Origin: Chara braunii
Taxonomy: Eukaryota; Streptophyta; Charophyceae; Charales; Characeae
DNA length: 38,099 bases
Assembly: GCA_003427395.1 (NCBI GenBank)
Contig: BFEA01000327.1
Location: forward strand, 141,064 to 179,162
Direction: 5' to 3'
Within the stretch, counting starts at the first letter, position 1. Every line of letters starts with the position of its first letter. Positions 9,531 to 20,230 of this stretch are shown in pieces. Below the pieces are notes generated by a model, which saw only the letters and a program-made list of their open reading frames with translations, made no database searches and had not been told where the DNA came from. A program made the translations under genes and the position numbers.

Positions 9531-10093
9531 GCCAGTGCATCTTCGATCGTTCTAGCGAAATATTCGTCCTCATTTTCCACATTAGTGAGCACTGGAGCGA
9601 GGCCCTAGAGGGCACTACTGAGTTTTCTAGGCGTGTGGTTGGAGACCCCAATCACGAGTGATCCGCACTAGAAGGGAAAAACAGAAAAAAAGCACCCTGC
9701 TTGCGTGGCGGCCCAAGAACGGGATAGACGAAGCAGAAAACGCGTAAACGTTTTTTTCTCTCTTTTTTTTTCCTTTCGTTTTCGTTTTTCCTTTCAAACG
9801 CGCGACTTTTGGTTGCTCTTTTAAACGTTTTTTGTCTGGGACGTAAATACGGTCAGATGCAGCCAACCCGGGTGCGAAAGCAGCCGAATGAGATCTAAGT
9901 CTTTGCGTTGCTACACTACTAGATCCACATGCACAAAAGACAAAATATGGAGGTGTATCTGTGCATGTTCTAGCAGAAGATTCACTCATTTTGCAAATTT
10001 GGAGAGAAGTGGAGAGGTGGTCCCTCTTCAAGTATATGACGAGAAACGACAACAGAAGCCAGCTCAATGGCGCTATCAAAACGCTGACCCACC
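9531..10093. other. no supported gene
   Basis: This stretch contains T-rich sequence (9750-9790) and a short dispersed motif on the minus strand at 9949-9987. A 172-codon minus frame lacks recognisable domains. Confidence 0.5.
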
Positions 10094-10165
10094 AACGAGC
10101 CCAGCTCATTTGGTACACCCGCGAACTGTTGAACTGGCTTCCCAAGTTCGAATCCAGTTCATAAA
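10094..10165 (+). mobile_element. tRNA-derived SINE fragment
   Basis: CAGCTCATTTGG (10102-10113) resembles an A box and AGTTCGAATCC (10145-10155) is a near-consensus B box. The interval matches the minus-strand copy at 1972-2050 (GGTACACCC, GAACTGTTG). A short A-run (ACTGAAAAAAA) follows. Confidence 0.6.
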
Positions 10166-10723
10166 CTGAAAAAAAGCTCAGATCTCAAGGCTCTCGCCCT
10201 TTCTAATGAGAAAGAGAACAAAAAAGAAAAAAAAAACGCTGACGCCAAAAAACGCCGTACGCTGGGAGGCGCCGGAGCAGCACGGCCGCCCGTCTCGAAA
10301 ACGCGGCCTCGTCATGAGGCCAACCGCTATCGGCCAACGTTTTGCATGCATCAGGAGAGCGGTGGTGTCCAGATTCATGTTCGTTCGTACGTTTGTTCCC
10401 AAGCGGGAAATTGACGAAATTCACGAACGTCAGACAGTCGAAAACGCGTGGGACCTCAGGCTCTATACAGGGAAACCCGTACCTGGCCATCGATTCCCCC
10501 AAGCGACGGAGAAACCGATAGATGGCTCCGTGTCAAGCTGAGGGCGAGGGCCGTAACAGATGCTGCCAGCGCAGGTTTTTTTTTTTTTTTTTTGTGGAAG
10601 TCATAGCTCATCTTCCAGGTTTGACGAGTCATCTGCATTCGTAGATACAGGAAAGTGTATGACATACAGAACAGATCCTGTTCAAGTACAGTCGTGCGCA
10701 GGTTTATTTTGTGTGTCAGCACA

Positions 10724-10889
10724 GGGGCCAAGTCCCACTAGCAGCTTTGAGGTTCTTCAAGGCCCCAATCTGGACGTGTTTGTGGATATGTGCAGAAATG
10801 GCGTTCAGGCTTCCTAACCGCACATCTCCATAAACACGTCCAGATTCAGGCGTTGAGGAAACTCAAAGCCGCTAGTGGGACTTGGCCCC
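10724..10889. mobile_element. fold-back (MITE-like) element, 166 bp
   Basis: Two arms of about 70 bp form an imperfect palindrome. The outer 19 bp are exact: GGGGCCAAGTCCCACTAGC at 10724-10742 against its reverse complement at 10871-10889. Further matches include TCTGGACGTGTTT. The loop is about 25 bp. I find no clear target duplication, so the superfamily is unassigned. Confidence 0.7.
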
Positions 10890-11227
10890 AGGGCTTTGTC
10901 GTCCCCCAAAAGTCCCTCGCGACGGGGGCCAATATGCATCCCGTGAGAGGTAGCAGTGCTTGCAGGAGCCCCCTGTATAGGCTTCCGAGTAGTGGTAGGT
11001 GGATAGTGAAAGGTGGAGTCGGAGAGGAGGGGGGAGGGAGGGGGGGGAGCAAAAGTCCTTGGGGACATCTGTAAAAGTTGGAACGACACAGAGCCCCTGT
11101 GTAAGGATAACACGCATGAGTGTATCAGAGGTCTGAGTTCGGACTCGTTTTTATAGGACGGGCGCCAAGTCCCACATGCACCGTTGAACTTAAAAACTCA
11201 AAGCAAAGGCCGAAAAGGAGAATCAAA

Positions 11228-11263
11228 TGCTGCTGGAGCCAAACCTCCTGGCTCCAACCAGCC
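11228..11263. repeat. hairpin-forming inverted repeat
   Basis: TGGAGCC and GGCTCCA flank a 9-nt loop, with an outer GCTG/CCAGC pairing. It could fold as RNA; function is unknown. Confidence 0.4.
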
Positions 11264-11324
11264 GTATTTAGGCTGATTCCAGGCAGAATCTTTCATAGGC
11301 CCGAGAGACCAGTAGTGTAGTCCC

Positions 11325-11450
11325 CTCACCCTCCTTCCCCCCCCCAGTCCCCTTAGTTCCCCTCTCCCCCTTCCCTCCCTCCCTCCCTCCCTTCAAACCA
11401 CCGTCTCCTTTCACTCCCCCATTCTCCCCCATCCCACAGCGCTGATCATC
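11325..11450. repeat. CT/C-rich low-complexity tract
   Basis: A strong pyrimidine strand bias (CCCTCC runs) marks this as simple sequence with no gene. Confidence 0.7.
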
Positions 11451-11640
11451 CTTAGTCTCAACCTCCTGACCTGAGATCCCCTATTCTGAGGCTATAACAG
11501 TAACACTCCCCTTACTACCTTTGCTCCCCTACACCAGAGTAGCATCTTAGTCTCAACCTCCTGACCTGAGATCCCCTATTCTGAGGCTATAACAGTAACA
11601 CTCCCCTTACTACCTTTGCTCCCCTACACCAGAGTAGCAT
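11451..11640. repeat. exact tandem duplication, 2 x 95 bp
   Basis: Units 11451-11545 and 11546-11640 are identical base for base, each running from CTTAGTCTCAACC to CAGAGTAGCAT. Perfect identity means a very recent duplication or an assembly artefact. Confidence 0.9.
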
Positions 11641-11699
11641 AGCATAGTTGAAACCTTTGGTTATTCTTTCAATTCAAACTGATGACTCTCGGTTCCTAA

Positions 11700-11833
11700 C
11701 AGGTGCAGTAAAACGCGAAACTGGCAAATGCTGCCAGAGGATACTATTCCAGGTTGAATTGTGGGTCCCCGGCCCCATTTCTCCACCTTTGCAATCAAAC
11801 AAACATCTTCAGGACAAAAAAAAAAAAAAAAAA
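11700..11833 (+). mobile_element. LINE copy 0, 3' end with poly(A)
   Basis: CCAGGTTGAATTGTG followed by a C/G-rich stem and a poly(A) tract (about 11815-11833) matches the 3' ends of LINE copies 1 (20467-20541) and 2 (34546-34618). Only the extreme 3' end is recognisable. Confidence 0.6.
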
Positions 11834-12026
11834 TGCTGCTGGAAGCTTTTTTCGGAAACTTTTCCCCTATTTCCCAAAAAACAATGAATAACCAAATGCT
11901 ACTAAAATCTTTGTCCGTATTTTCTAAGAAGTAAAATGGGAAATAGAACAATCCTCAGTGAAACGCTCCGCATAGGAGGGGAGTCGACCGACGGCATGGG
12001 TTTAGCGCTCGCACTCCGCTCCGCTA

Positions 12027-12126
12027 CCGGTAACACCGTTACCGGGGCCTACCCGGTTTTTCGCGCTCTCACCGTGAGAGTGAGCGGGACCTGCCTTCGT
12101 CTTCACCGTGGTAACATTTCCCACGG
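12027..12126. repeat. cluster of three hairpins in LINE copy 1 5' region
   Basis: Three perfect stems follow one another: CCGGTAAC/GTTACCGG with a 3-nt loop (12027-12045), CTCTCA/TGAGAG with a 3-nt loop (12066-12080), and CCGTGG/CCACGG with a 9-nt loop (12106-12126). They suggest a structured 5' UTR. Confidence 0.55.
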
Positions 12127-12789
12127 TAACACGCCCGGGCGGGGAACACGGAGGTGTGGGTAGCCATAGCCAGTTCTTAGTAATCTAGGGTTTGACAGGG
12201 TAGACAGGAATGGCGTGATACTTGGAATCGTGACTGTAGTATTGCCTACAATCGGGGTGATGCAGACTAGAGGAAGGGTGAGTGGGGCGTGCGCAGTAAG
12301 CGCCCGCCTTTGAGGTGAATGACGAAAGACTGCCACGCGAAGTAAAGGTGGGATCCTTCTTCCCACCACAGTCTCCTAGACAAGAGTTTATCTTCAACGA
12401 GCTCTCTTCCTCCTCAGACAAGGATACACTCGAAATGGACACAAGATGGCACAAGACTCAAGCCTATCGGACCGAACCATTTTAACGCACAAGTGTCCTT
12501 CCGGAAAGGAAAAATTATTGACGATCCCGGCTTTCAAGTTCAGCCTTCCCAGTGTCAGCTAACTCGTTAGATCAGTCCTTAGAGAAATGATCTCGGCTAG
12601 ATTAGGACCATGTGTGTGAACATACGGGATTTGAGAATAGCGAATAGACAAAGCTTTTAAAACGGAATATGCGTCGATCGACTCCTTCAAATCACTAGGA
12701 TTGTTTCTCCCACCTGAATCCATCCAATAGATGGAAGCCTTAAACCGACTTTCGGATCAGGGTTGGCAACCCCAACTGCTTTCTCCCGT

Positions 12790-13215
12790 TCGCTCGCGAC
12801 GACAGCACTGATCCCTGTGATCGATAAGCTAGCACCTGCAAGCACTCATCTGTCATAATGATGACCCTATTTCGCCTTCCCATACGGATCTGTCTAGGTT
12901 CTGATCAAGCCATCCGACCCGATCAAGTTTCTGATTCTCTCCTTCATCCAGATCAAGATGTCGTTGAACTCGGGATGGAATAACTTAGGCAGCTAGCTGC
13001 ATACTCGCCTTTCTCGCACTTACCATACAGACCCCTGTGAGCGCTAAGCTCGCACCTGTAAGCACTCAACCGTCACACGATAAATCTAATTTGTCTTCCG
13101 CACACAAATCTGTCTAGGTTCCGATTAAGCAGGATTATATTCCTGTCGATCAAGATTCTGATCCTCTCCTCTATCCGGATCAAGATCCCCTTGAAGTCGG
13201 GATGGAAGAACTCAG
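12790..13215 (+). repeat. 5'-UTR monomers of LINE copy 1, about 220-bp period
   Basis: Two diverged direct repeats start near 12811 and 13031, sharing CCCTGTGA, AAGCACTCA, ATCTGTCTAGGTTC and GGATCAAGAT-like blocks. Each ends in CGGGATGGAA, the ORF1 start region. In the first monomer the ATG is followed at once by a stop (ATGGAATAA). Tandem promoter monomers ahead of ORF1 are known in some mammalian L1 families. Confidence 0.65.
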
Positions 13216-14189
13216 GCAGGAAGAGGTCATGGACGATCAAGCGTCGATCGGAACAAGATCGCCACCTCCTGCTCCGGAACCGTTGGAACGAGGAAGTCTC
13301 CGAACCTAAAGTCAGAGAACTACTCGCTCAATGCTATGAGGAAGGCAATATTCCCGATAACATTCCATGCGAAAGCGTTATCGGTAGAGAAGCAGTGATC
13401 AAGGTTAACTCAAACTTCGATCAAATCAAGGTCAAATGGTTAAAAGAGCGTACGGTGGTGGTGATTTTCAAGGACGCGGCCAAAGAACTTCCAAGGAAGG
13501 TGAAAGCAGATCTCATAAGGGCGTTGGAGAATGGATGGACCAGGGAAAATGTTTTCAACCCACTGGCACAAAGAGGTATGATTCGCTTCGAAGGTTTTAA
13601 CGTTCTGTCATATGTAGCCAGAAACTCAATCGTATTAAACAAGATGATAGAACAAGCAGAAGGGAAAGTGGAGGCTTTTGGGTTGGAGTACTGTATGAAC
13701 TTTAGACCTTTGATGACCCGTTTGGAATGGAGAGATTTTCGTAGGAGACAGGAAGAATCGACTTTCTGGGTTATGGCTTTGCAGGTTCCATTAGATTCGA
13801 TAATTTATACAAAAACATCAATTAGGAGAATCATACGACCAATCACGAAAGATTACCCACCCATTAGAGATACTTCGAATCCAGAGTTGATGAACCTGAA
13901 GTACGATGTCGACCCATAGTTCAAAGCAAGGATAGTAGATAGGATTTGGGTAGAAACAGATAATGACGATCTCAGAGAGTTGAGACAGGTCTCATCGTCG
14001 ACTCCTTGGTGCAGACGCTGCAGGGGTTTCTTTCACATGGAAGACAAATGCACACGAAACCTTAACTTCAACCAAGATAGACAAAGAGCTCAACACCAGC
14101 GTGATGAACGTTTCGCAAGACAGGATCTTGGAGGAAACGGAAATCCAGCAGAGGCAGCAAGCGCATGGACAACTACTAAGGCTCACTAA
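13202..14189 (+). pseudogene. LINE copy 1 ORF1 (DUF4283-like plus zinc knuckle), frameshifted
   Basis: ORF1 proteins bind LINE RNA. The likely start ATG at 13202 reads MEELRQEEVMDDQ, but a frameshift near 13290 moves the frame to one that stays open to a TAG at 13917-13919. That section (VRELLAQCYEEG, VKWLKERTVVVIF, LENGW, FEGFNVLSYVA) is homologous to copy 2 at 21364 onward. After the stop the same reading resumes into WCRRCRGFFHMEDKC, a CCHC zinc knuckle (C-x2-C-x4-H-x4-C), near 14008-14052. The DUF4283-plus-knuckle layout is typical of plant LINE ORF1. The copy cannot make a full protein. Confidence 0.75.
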
Positions 14190-14924
14190 CAAACCCAGCA
14201 GTGCAACAAGGATCCTTCGTGAATGATCAACCTCGCTGGAACGGATAAGTTCCAACTCAGCAGGTCCATCTGGGGTTGTCGTCTCAACACGTAAATCCGT
14301 TATTCTCTCCGAGAGCGGCGTACCCAGTCTAGCTGCCAACGCATTGGGATGGTAAATTGCATGGTCGTCAGCAGCAGTGGGATGGTAAGCAAGTCACACT
14401 TGTGGATCGGGAACGTGCATTTGAAATGCACAGGTGGCAACAACAGGTCCAGGAGAGAGATGCTCTATACCACTTGCAGAGAGCAGACTAGAAGACAACA
14501 ATCAGCCGAACCTGCAGGATCGGACTGCTGCTCCACGAATCGCAGACCACTAGTCCAGCCTCAATGCTTCACCGTCTGTTGCAATCCTCTTGAGAGATGC
14601 GAGAGGCCGCTCTCCTTCAAAAATGGCCAGAATGAATCCGAAGCCGAACCAAGATATTGAAGGCAGCAGTAGACCAGGCCAGGAGGAAGAAGGGCTGCAT
14701 AGTGAGAACTCGCAAAACTCTCTCGCAATCTCCGACAGATACGTGGACGCGGTCAGGATGACCATAGCCACGCCAAGAGTTGGTATCAAGATGTCCCGAG
14801 ATCGAAGATAAATGACTATTGGAAAAAGCCAACTTCAAGGACTGGGAAAAAAGATACTTCCGCAAGTACTCACGCTGGTCAACAACACAGTACATATCTT
14901 AGCTTGGTTGTCACCTCAACGAGT
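14190..14924 (+). pseudogene. decayed ORF1 tail of LINE copy 1
   Basis: Short frames rich in Gln, Arg and Glu (for example around 14350-14510) follow the zinc knuckle, as expected for a basic/polar ORF1 tail, but with several stops. Recognisable LINE sequence seems to end by about 14925. Confidence 0.4.
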
Positions 14925-15530
14925 AATATATTTCCACTTTATTCCGGTGGAGGAACCGGTGTGAGGAAACCCGGGGAAGGGTCGCCTACCATTCGCCGAA
15001 GCCATGGGCCATAGCGCCTGTCACTCGCTACGCCCGCTTTCGAGGTCCTCAGCGACCGGTAGGGTGCCCTGGATTAGCGTAGCCCCTCAAATCCCCTCCA
15101 GCTAGTAACCTGAGGCTGTCAGCCTCGACCCAGTTAAGTTGGGTTTGAAATGATAAAGGAGTGGGCAATCGTTATAAATTGGTTTAATCACGAGATCCGA
15201 GGTCACTCGAGGGTTCATAGTTATGGACAACACCATTCCTCTAGAGTTTCATGGAAGTATTACTGAAAGACAATTACTCTGGGAAACAGCAAGACGTGGT
15301 ATCTGAAGGACAAAAGGGCTTCAACACAAGTTTCGTCACCCACACCGTGCACACCTAGCTGGGAATAGCTCGAATTACGAGCAAAAAGGCTGCCACCTGT
15401 TTTGACTTGTTCCCCTTGGCACTCTTCTCTCCTTCTTTGTCTGGCCGACCCCGCAACGGTTCTTGTTCTGGCTGACAGCGAGATTTACTGATCACATCAA
15501 CCGTGGCTATTATCCAACCTCCAGGAAAAG
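14925..15530. other. unassigned insert with hairpins
   Basis: No gene is seen. GAGGCTG-T-CAGCCTC (15112-15126) forms a perfect hairpin and ACCCA/TGGGT (15128-15144) a second one beside it. The stretch has no counterpart in LINE copy 2. Confidence 0.4.
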
Positions 15531-15639
15531 TCATACCCGCCTGCAGCGGCGACTATCCATTCAACGAGTTTCTGCCTGCCTGCTGCGCAGCCAGACGACA
15601 AAGGTGATTAACAATGATGAGATGTCTGACCCAATCAAC

Positions 15640-16020
15640 AAGTAGATATCTGTTCCGCCTGGCAGCGGGAACCTCAAACAGCCAATTAACAAGAGTCTGC
15701 CCCCCTGCAGCGGGAAGGAAAAGTAAGATATTTGTCCCCCCCTGGCAGCGGGAAGCTCAATCATCCAATCAACAAGTGTCTGCCTGCTTGCAGCGGGAAG
15801 GAAAAGAGAGAGATTTGTTCCCCCTGGCAGCGGGAAGCTCAATCAACCAATCAACAAGTGTCTGCCCGCTTGCAGCGGGAAGGAAAAGTGAGATATCTGC
15901 CCCCCCCCCCCCGGCAGCGGAAAGCTCAATCAACCAATCAACAAGTGTCTGCTCTGCCCGCTTGCAGCGGGAAGGAAAAGAGAGATATTTGTTCCCCCTG
16001 GCAGCGGGGAGACTCGTTCA
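15640..16020. repeat. minisatellite, about 84-bp unit, 4-5 copies
   Basis: Each unit contains GGCAGCGGGAAGCTCAATC, then CCAATCAACAAGTGTCTGC, then TTGCAGCGGGAAGGAAAAG and a short C-rich spacer. The GCAGCGGGAAG core thus occurs twice per unit. Translations across it are artefacts. Confidence 0.85.
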
Positions 16021-16238
16021 GCCCGTTAATAATTGGAGAAATGTGTCCCGCCTGGCACTAATGTGCTCATAGTTTGATCGAACTTAATGATGTCATAATC
16101 TGGTCCAAACGTCGATCCCAACGGTCATTCCCTGCGGTTCGAAGTTCCCCTTACGTAAGCAAATACGGATCTTTGATTGGGACCTTCATTCATAGGAAAT
16201 AATCATTATTTCACTGTGAAGATGCTGTCTCTCGCGGA

Positions 16239-16276
16239 CCCGAATAGAACACAGGGTCATCATAACTCTATTCGGG
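16239..16276. repeat. 10-bp-stem inverted repeat
   Basis: CCCGAATAGA (16239-16248) pairs perfectly with TCTATTCGGG (16267-16276) across an 18-nt loop. No gene context is visible. Confidence 0.5.
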
Positions 16277-16499
16277 CAGATTTCAATCCAGGTACGCTGA
16301 AGCCAACAGTTGGTTCTTTTCCGCCCAAACAACAANGAGGGATGCTAGCCATAAGCATCAACGCTGGGTTTGTCAAGCGTTCACCAGTTCNNCTTTTGCT
16401 GGTCTATCCGCCATCTCTTCCTCCCTTCTTCGCTCTCACACTCTTACCCTCTCTCGCTCTCTGTGGGTGAGTGCAGAGCGCCAACACTCTGATTTGAGC

Positions 16500-16607
16500 G
16501 CCCTCTCTCTCACTCTGAACAGTTCCTCTCTCTCACTCTACACAGTCCCTCTCTCTCACACTCCACAGTCCCTCTCTCTCACACCACACAGTCCCGCTCT
16601 CTCTCTG

Positions 16608-16685
<78 letters not shown>

Positions 16686-16851
16686 TCAGTCCTCTCTCTC
16701 TTTCTCTTTCTCTCTCACTCACAGACACTCACTTTCTCTCTCACTCGCTCTCTGTCCACTCTCTTTGAATAACCCTTACTTACTCTCTTACTCTCTCTGT
16801 CTTTCCTGCCCGTCTCCCTCTCTCACTCAGTCCGCTCTCTCTCTCTCTCAC

Positions 16852-16912
<61 letters not shown>

Positions 16913-16920
16913 TCTTGCGA
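16500..16920. repeat. (CT)n-rich microsatellite block
   Basis: Long CT dinucleotide runs are interrupted by CACAGTCCCTCTCTCTCAC-like variants and one (CA)n segment near 16667-16686. No coding content. Confidence 0.9.
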
Positions 16921-17149
16921 GCTCTTATTCTCTTGTTTGTTTCTTCATCTTCTCCTTACCCCTGGTTGTAAGNAGACCGATGATTCTTGGGGACTGAACG
17001 CAACCGATCTTGAGGACTGATATGCAGTACCCAGTGGTGTTCCCTCATTTATCCTCTCTCATGCTTCGTGACGGTTCACTTTCAAAGAGCAGCAAATGGC
17101 GAGCCGGAACTGCCTTTCCCAACATAAGAAAAACAATTGTCAACGCACT

Positions 17150-17575
17150 TATAATCTTTGTCCTACCCTGGCAAGAGATCAGTCGCAGTCCTCTCCCAGG
17201 GTCACTCAAGTTTCGCGTGAACTTAGCGTGCTCACTATCTGTTCGCCGTCAGAGGGCAACAGTCAGATTATCGAAACGTTTTGCCAGAGATAATCAACCA
17301 AGAAACTGCATATTTCCGTAGCGAACGCACAATTCAGCCCTCCCTCAGGGCCGCTTGAGATTCTTTGATCCTTGTGCGCTCGATGACTGTTCCCCGTCGG
17401 AAAGCAACTGATAAGTGGCCGAAAATGTTTAAGATAGAAATTGTTGATAATTTATCTGCCTAATATCATGTCGAGCAAACGCGACACAGACCTCTCCCAG
17501 GACCCCTCGACACTCAATGAACCCCGCATGCTCCGCAGCTATTCGTCCCGAGAATGCGACTAAATTAAAAAAAAG
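17150..17575. repeat. degenerate tandem repeat, about 165-bp period
   Basis: Three weakly similar segments share a Pyr-rich CTCCCAGG or CCTCAGGG, a TGCTC or TGCGCTC element, and TGTTC(G/C)CCGTC followed by GCAAC. Divergence is high. Confidence 0.4.
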
Positions 17576-17579
17576 AAAA

Positions 17580-18425
17580 ATATCAAAATGTTTATGTTCC
17601 AACAGCCTAATTCANCTCTCCCTCATTTGCTTCTCTACCTCAGTACACGAGTCTTTGGTCCCGCTGACGTTTGCGGGCACGTACCACATCATCTGGGTTC
17701 ACCTTCATTTTACGACCAGCGATGGAACTGGGTCGAGCACTGAAGAGTGCGCCTGGCTCACCGGTCAGCACCGAGTGCTATAGCTGGATCTGTTGGCAGA
17801 AGACTCCTTCGATCAGTTGGGGCGCAGACATGCACCTGCTGATCACCTGCGGCTTACTGCGCACATCTGGCATGGTTCTCTCCAACACACTCCCTCTTCC
17901 CCTTCTCATGCACGCANTGAGCTCTCTTGCTTTAGCTGTTCCGTTGGATGGGGGGTGGCAGNGTACGCCTAGCACNCATCTGTCCGCTTGCCAACTGCCT
18001 CCTCCCGTTGCATGTNCTCGACACACTGTGCATGCTTCCCTCACTTGTCACTCCCTTGTCACNNGGAGTAACCGCCCGAGCGTCCAGGCGTCTGCCCCGT
18101 GCTCGCTGTCGTGGGAACACCTTGTTCGCGCTCAACTCTCTCCTCGCTCCCCGTGTAACCGTCTGAGAGCAGATGTCCTCCNCCCGGAGCTTGCTTNCAC
18201 TCCGCAATAGCTAGACGTCGGGGACNCCTGGCATGCGATCCCCACACAATGCCTGCTCCTTCTCCTATATCCCCCNCCGTCCAAGTCTCNGCCTTGTATT
18301 CACGCAGGGCGCTCAAAGAGGGCCACAGTCCGTCGTTGTTCCAAAATCGCTCGGGGCTGGCCCCCGGTCAATTGCAGCGCCAGGCACCCCCGACCGCGCC
18401 TGCCTGATGTCCATTCCCAGTTCAG
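17580..18425. other. no supported gene; N-containing
   Basis: Many single N bases interrupt this stretch. Open frames here are short and lack recognisable domains. Confidence 0.5.
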
Positions 18426-18429
18426 TAGA

Positions 18430-19035
18430 CTGGCGTAGTGGTCCCAAAGCTGAAATAAAGCGCCATAGTGGCACCAAACGTGGAATAAATGGCCGCAGTG
18501 ACGGTGCCGAGCCTGTGTTAAATACCCGTGANAANGCCGAACTTGGAATAAACTGCCGGCAACGTCTCAAATCTGAAATGAACTACNGCANTCGTCCTAG
18601 ACCTGTAAATGAATCACCGCNGAGGTTCCGAACCTGAAATAAATCGTCACAGTGGTCCCGGACCTGAAAATAAATCACCGCAGAGGTCCCNAACNTGAAA
18701 TAAATCGTCGTGAGGGCGTCGAACCTGAAANGAAACACCACGATGCCANCGAACCTGACCANACCCAAAATCCAGTACCGGGCTGCNGTGCCACGAGGAT
18801 GCCGAACCCGTACAACCATGCCATGATAATTCCGTAACTGTCCCGAACCTGATATACAATGCCGCAACATTTCCGAACCTGAAAACAAACTGCCGCCAAA
18901 GTTCCAAACCTGGAATAACTGTCGTAGTAGCCCCGGTCCTGAGAATAAATCACCGTACCTGTCCCAAACCTGAAAATAAGCCACCGTAGTGAAACAACTG
19001 TCACTGGGCCCATACCGCACCTGAAACACTGGTGC
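18430..19035. repeat. minisatellite, 30-32-bp unit, about 16 copies
   Basis: The unit consensus is near CTGAAATAAATCACCGCAG followed by AGGTCCCGAAC, with strong divergence between units and many N bases. It ends about 50 bp before the LINE ORF2 remnant. Confidence 0.8.
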
Positions 19036-19084
19036 ATCTTTCTGGCCTCTAACGCCAAAGTTAGGGTGCCTCAACTATGTAGAA

Positions 19085-20230
19085 CAACGGAGAATTCAAA
19101 TGATTGAAGCCATCCCTAAGGATTGTAAGGACTTGCTCGCATACACCAAAGTTGATCCTCCGGAGTTATGGTACAAGCCGGAGGGACAATTGACAACCAA
19201 TGTGTTGTGGAAGGTAACTAGATTAGACATAAATCAAGCATACAAGGTGGAAGAATGAGAGAATGAACCAATAACCGGTGAGGAGAATCTGTTATCCCTC
19301 AAATTCAAAGAAAGCTTCAAATGACCAGCCCGCTGGACGGCCACAGAAGTCAGGGTGTCGAAAGGTTTCCAATCTGGAAAGAAACTACTGACGACTCACT
19401 CAGGACTGAAGCCCATCACGTCACTGAAACTTGACCCGTTTTGTGCTGCTTGGACCGATAACAGGGGAAAACAGATTACCCTAGATCACTATACCGCAAA
19501 AACAGGACTCAAACTTCTTCAATCAAGGGACTATACCTCGCCTACACAACTGACCCTGCAAAGACTCAATAGATCACGGACGGTCCACAAGCAACCCTCA
19601 GACATATCAAAATTCTGGTCTCAACTGCGAATTCTCCCATCTCAAAAGCAAGCTAGTTTGTTGTGGCTTCAGATGTTGCATCTGCAGTCTGGTTACTAGA
19701 AAAGAAAGTTAAAATACTATTCAAATGTGCCCGTTGTGATTGGGTGTGGGAATCCACTCATCACTTGTGGATCACATGCCCCTTCTCAGCCAACATTTGG
19801 GGATGGTGGCAGTATAGTTGAAAAAAAATTGCTGGTACTAACTTCATCTGGATAGAGGAATAGATTCTTCTAGGGTTACTACCAACAAATTGTAATTCGG
19901 ATCAAGGTCTGGGTTATATTGCCCAGATGATCAGAACTATCATCTGCTGGGAACTCTGGCTGAGTCAAATGCAGCAGCTTTTAGGGGAGAACAAGCCAGG
20001 TTTCAGGCACTGAAAGCTGCAATCCGCGCGAACATTCGCAGAACCATTTGGGCAGATTGGCACCGCAGTGTTCACCAAACAGTCTCACACGACAAAGGGC
20101 TACTCTGGTTCCAGAAAACCCGGTGTACCAACGACTACCTCGCAATCATCAATGAACAAGGTAAATTATCAATCGCAACTTGGCTCTGGCCGGATCGACA
20201 GGCCGTAGCCCTACAGGCTCAATAATGACG
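19085..20230 (+). pseudogene. LINE copy 1 ORF2 C-terminus (zf-RVT region)
   Basis: Broken frames are homologous to the C-terminal part of LINE copy 2. KQASLLWLQMLHLQ matches RQASIMWLQSLLV, and a Cys-rich segment, CARCDWVWESTHHLWITCPF, matches CLRCNWGWENMIHIWLYCPL in copy 2. The C-x2-C...H-x4-C pattern is that of the zf-RVT domain found after RT in plant LINEs. Stops interrupt it, including near 19257 and 19700, so it is a relic. It starts right after the minisatellite, with no RT upstream. Confidence 0.75.

Noticed and set aside
15561-16072. Plus and minus frames across the 15.6-16.0 kb repeat
   Set aside because: They are open only because the minisatellite unit length is divisible by three; no protein evidence.
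16467-16971. Ser/Leu-rich frames
   Set aside because: CT microsatellite translation.
18583-19074. 163-codon minus frame with repeated FQVW/LFSG words
   Set aside because: It is the translation of the 30-32-bp minisatellite and contains many N bases.
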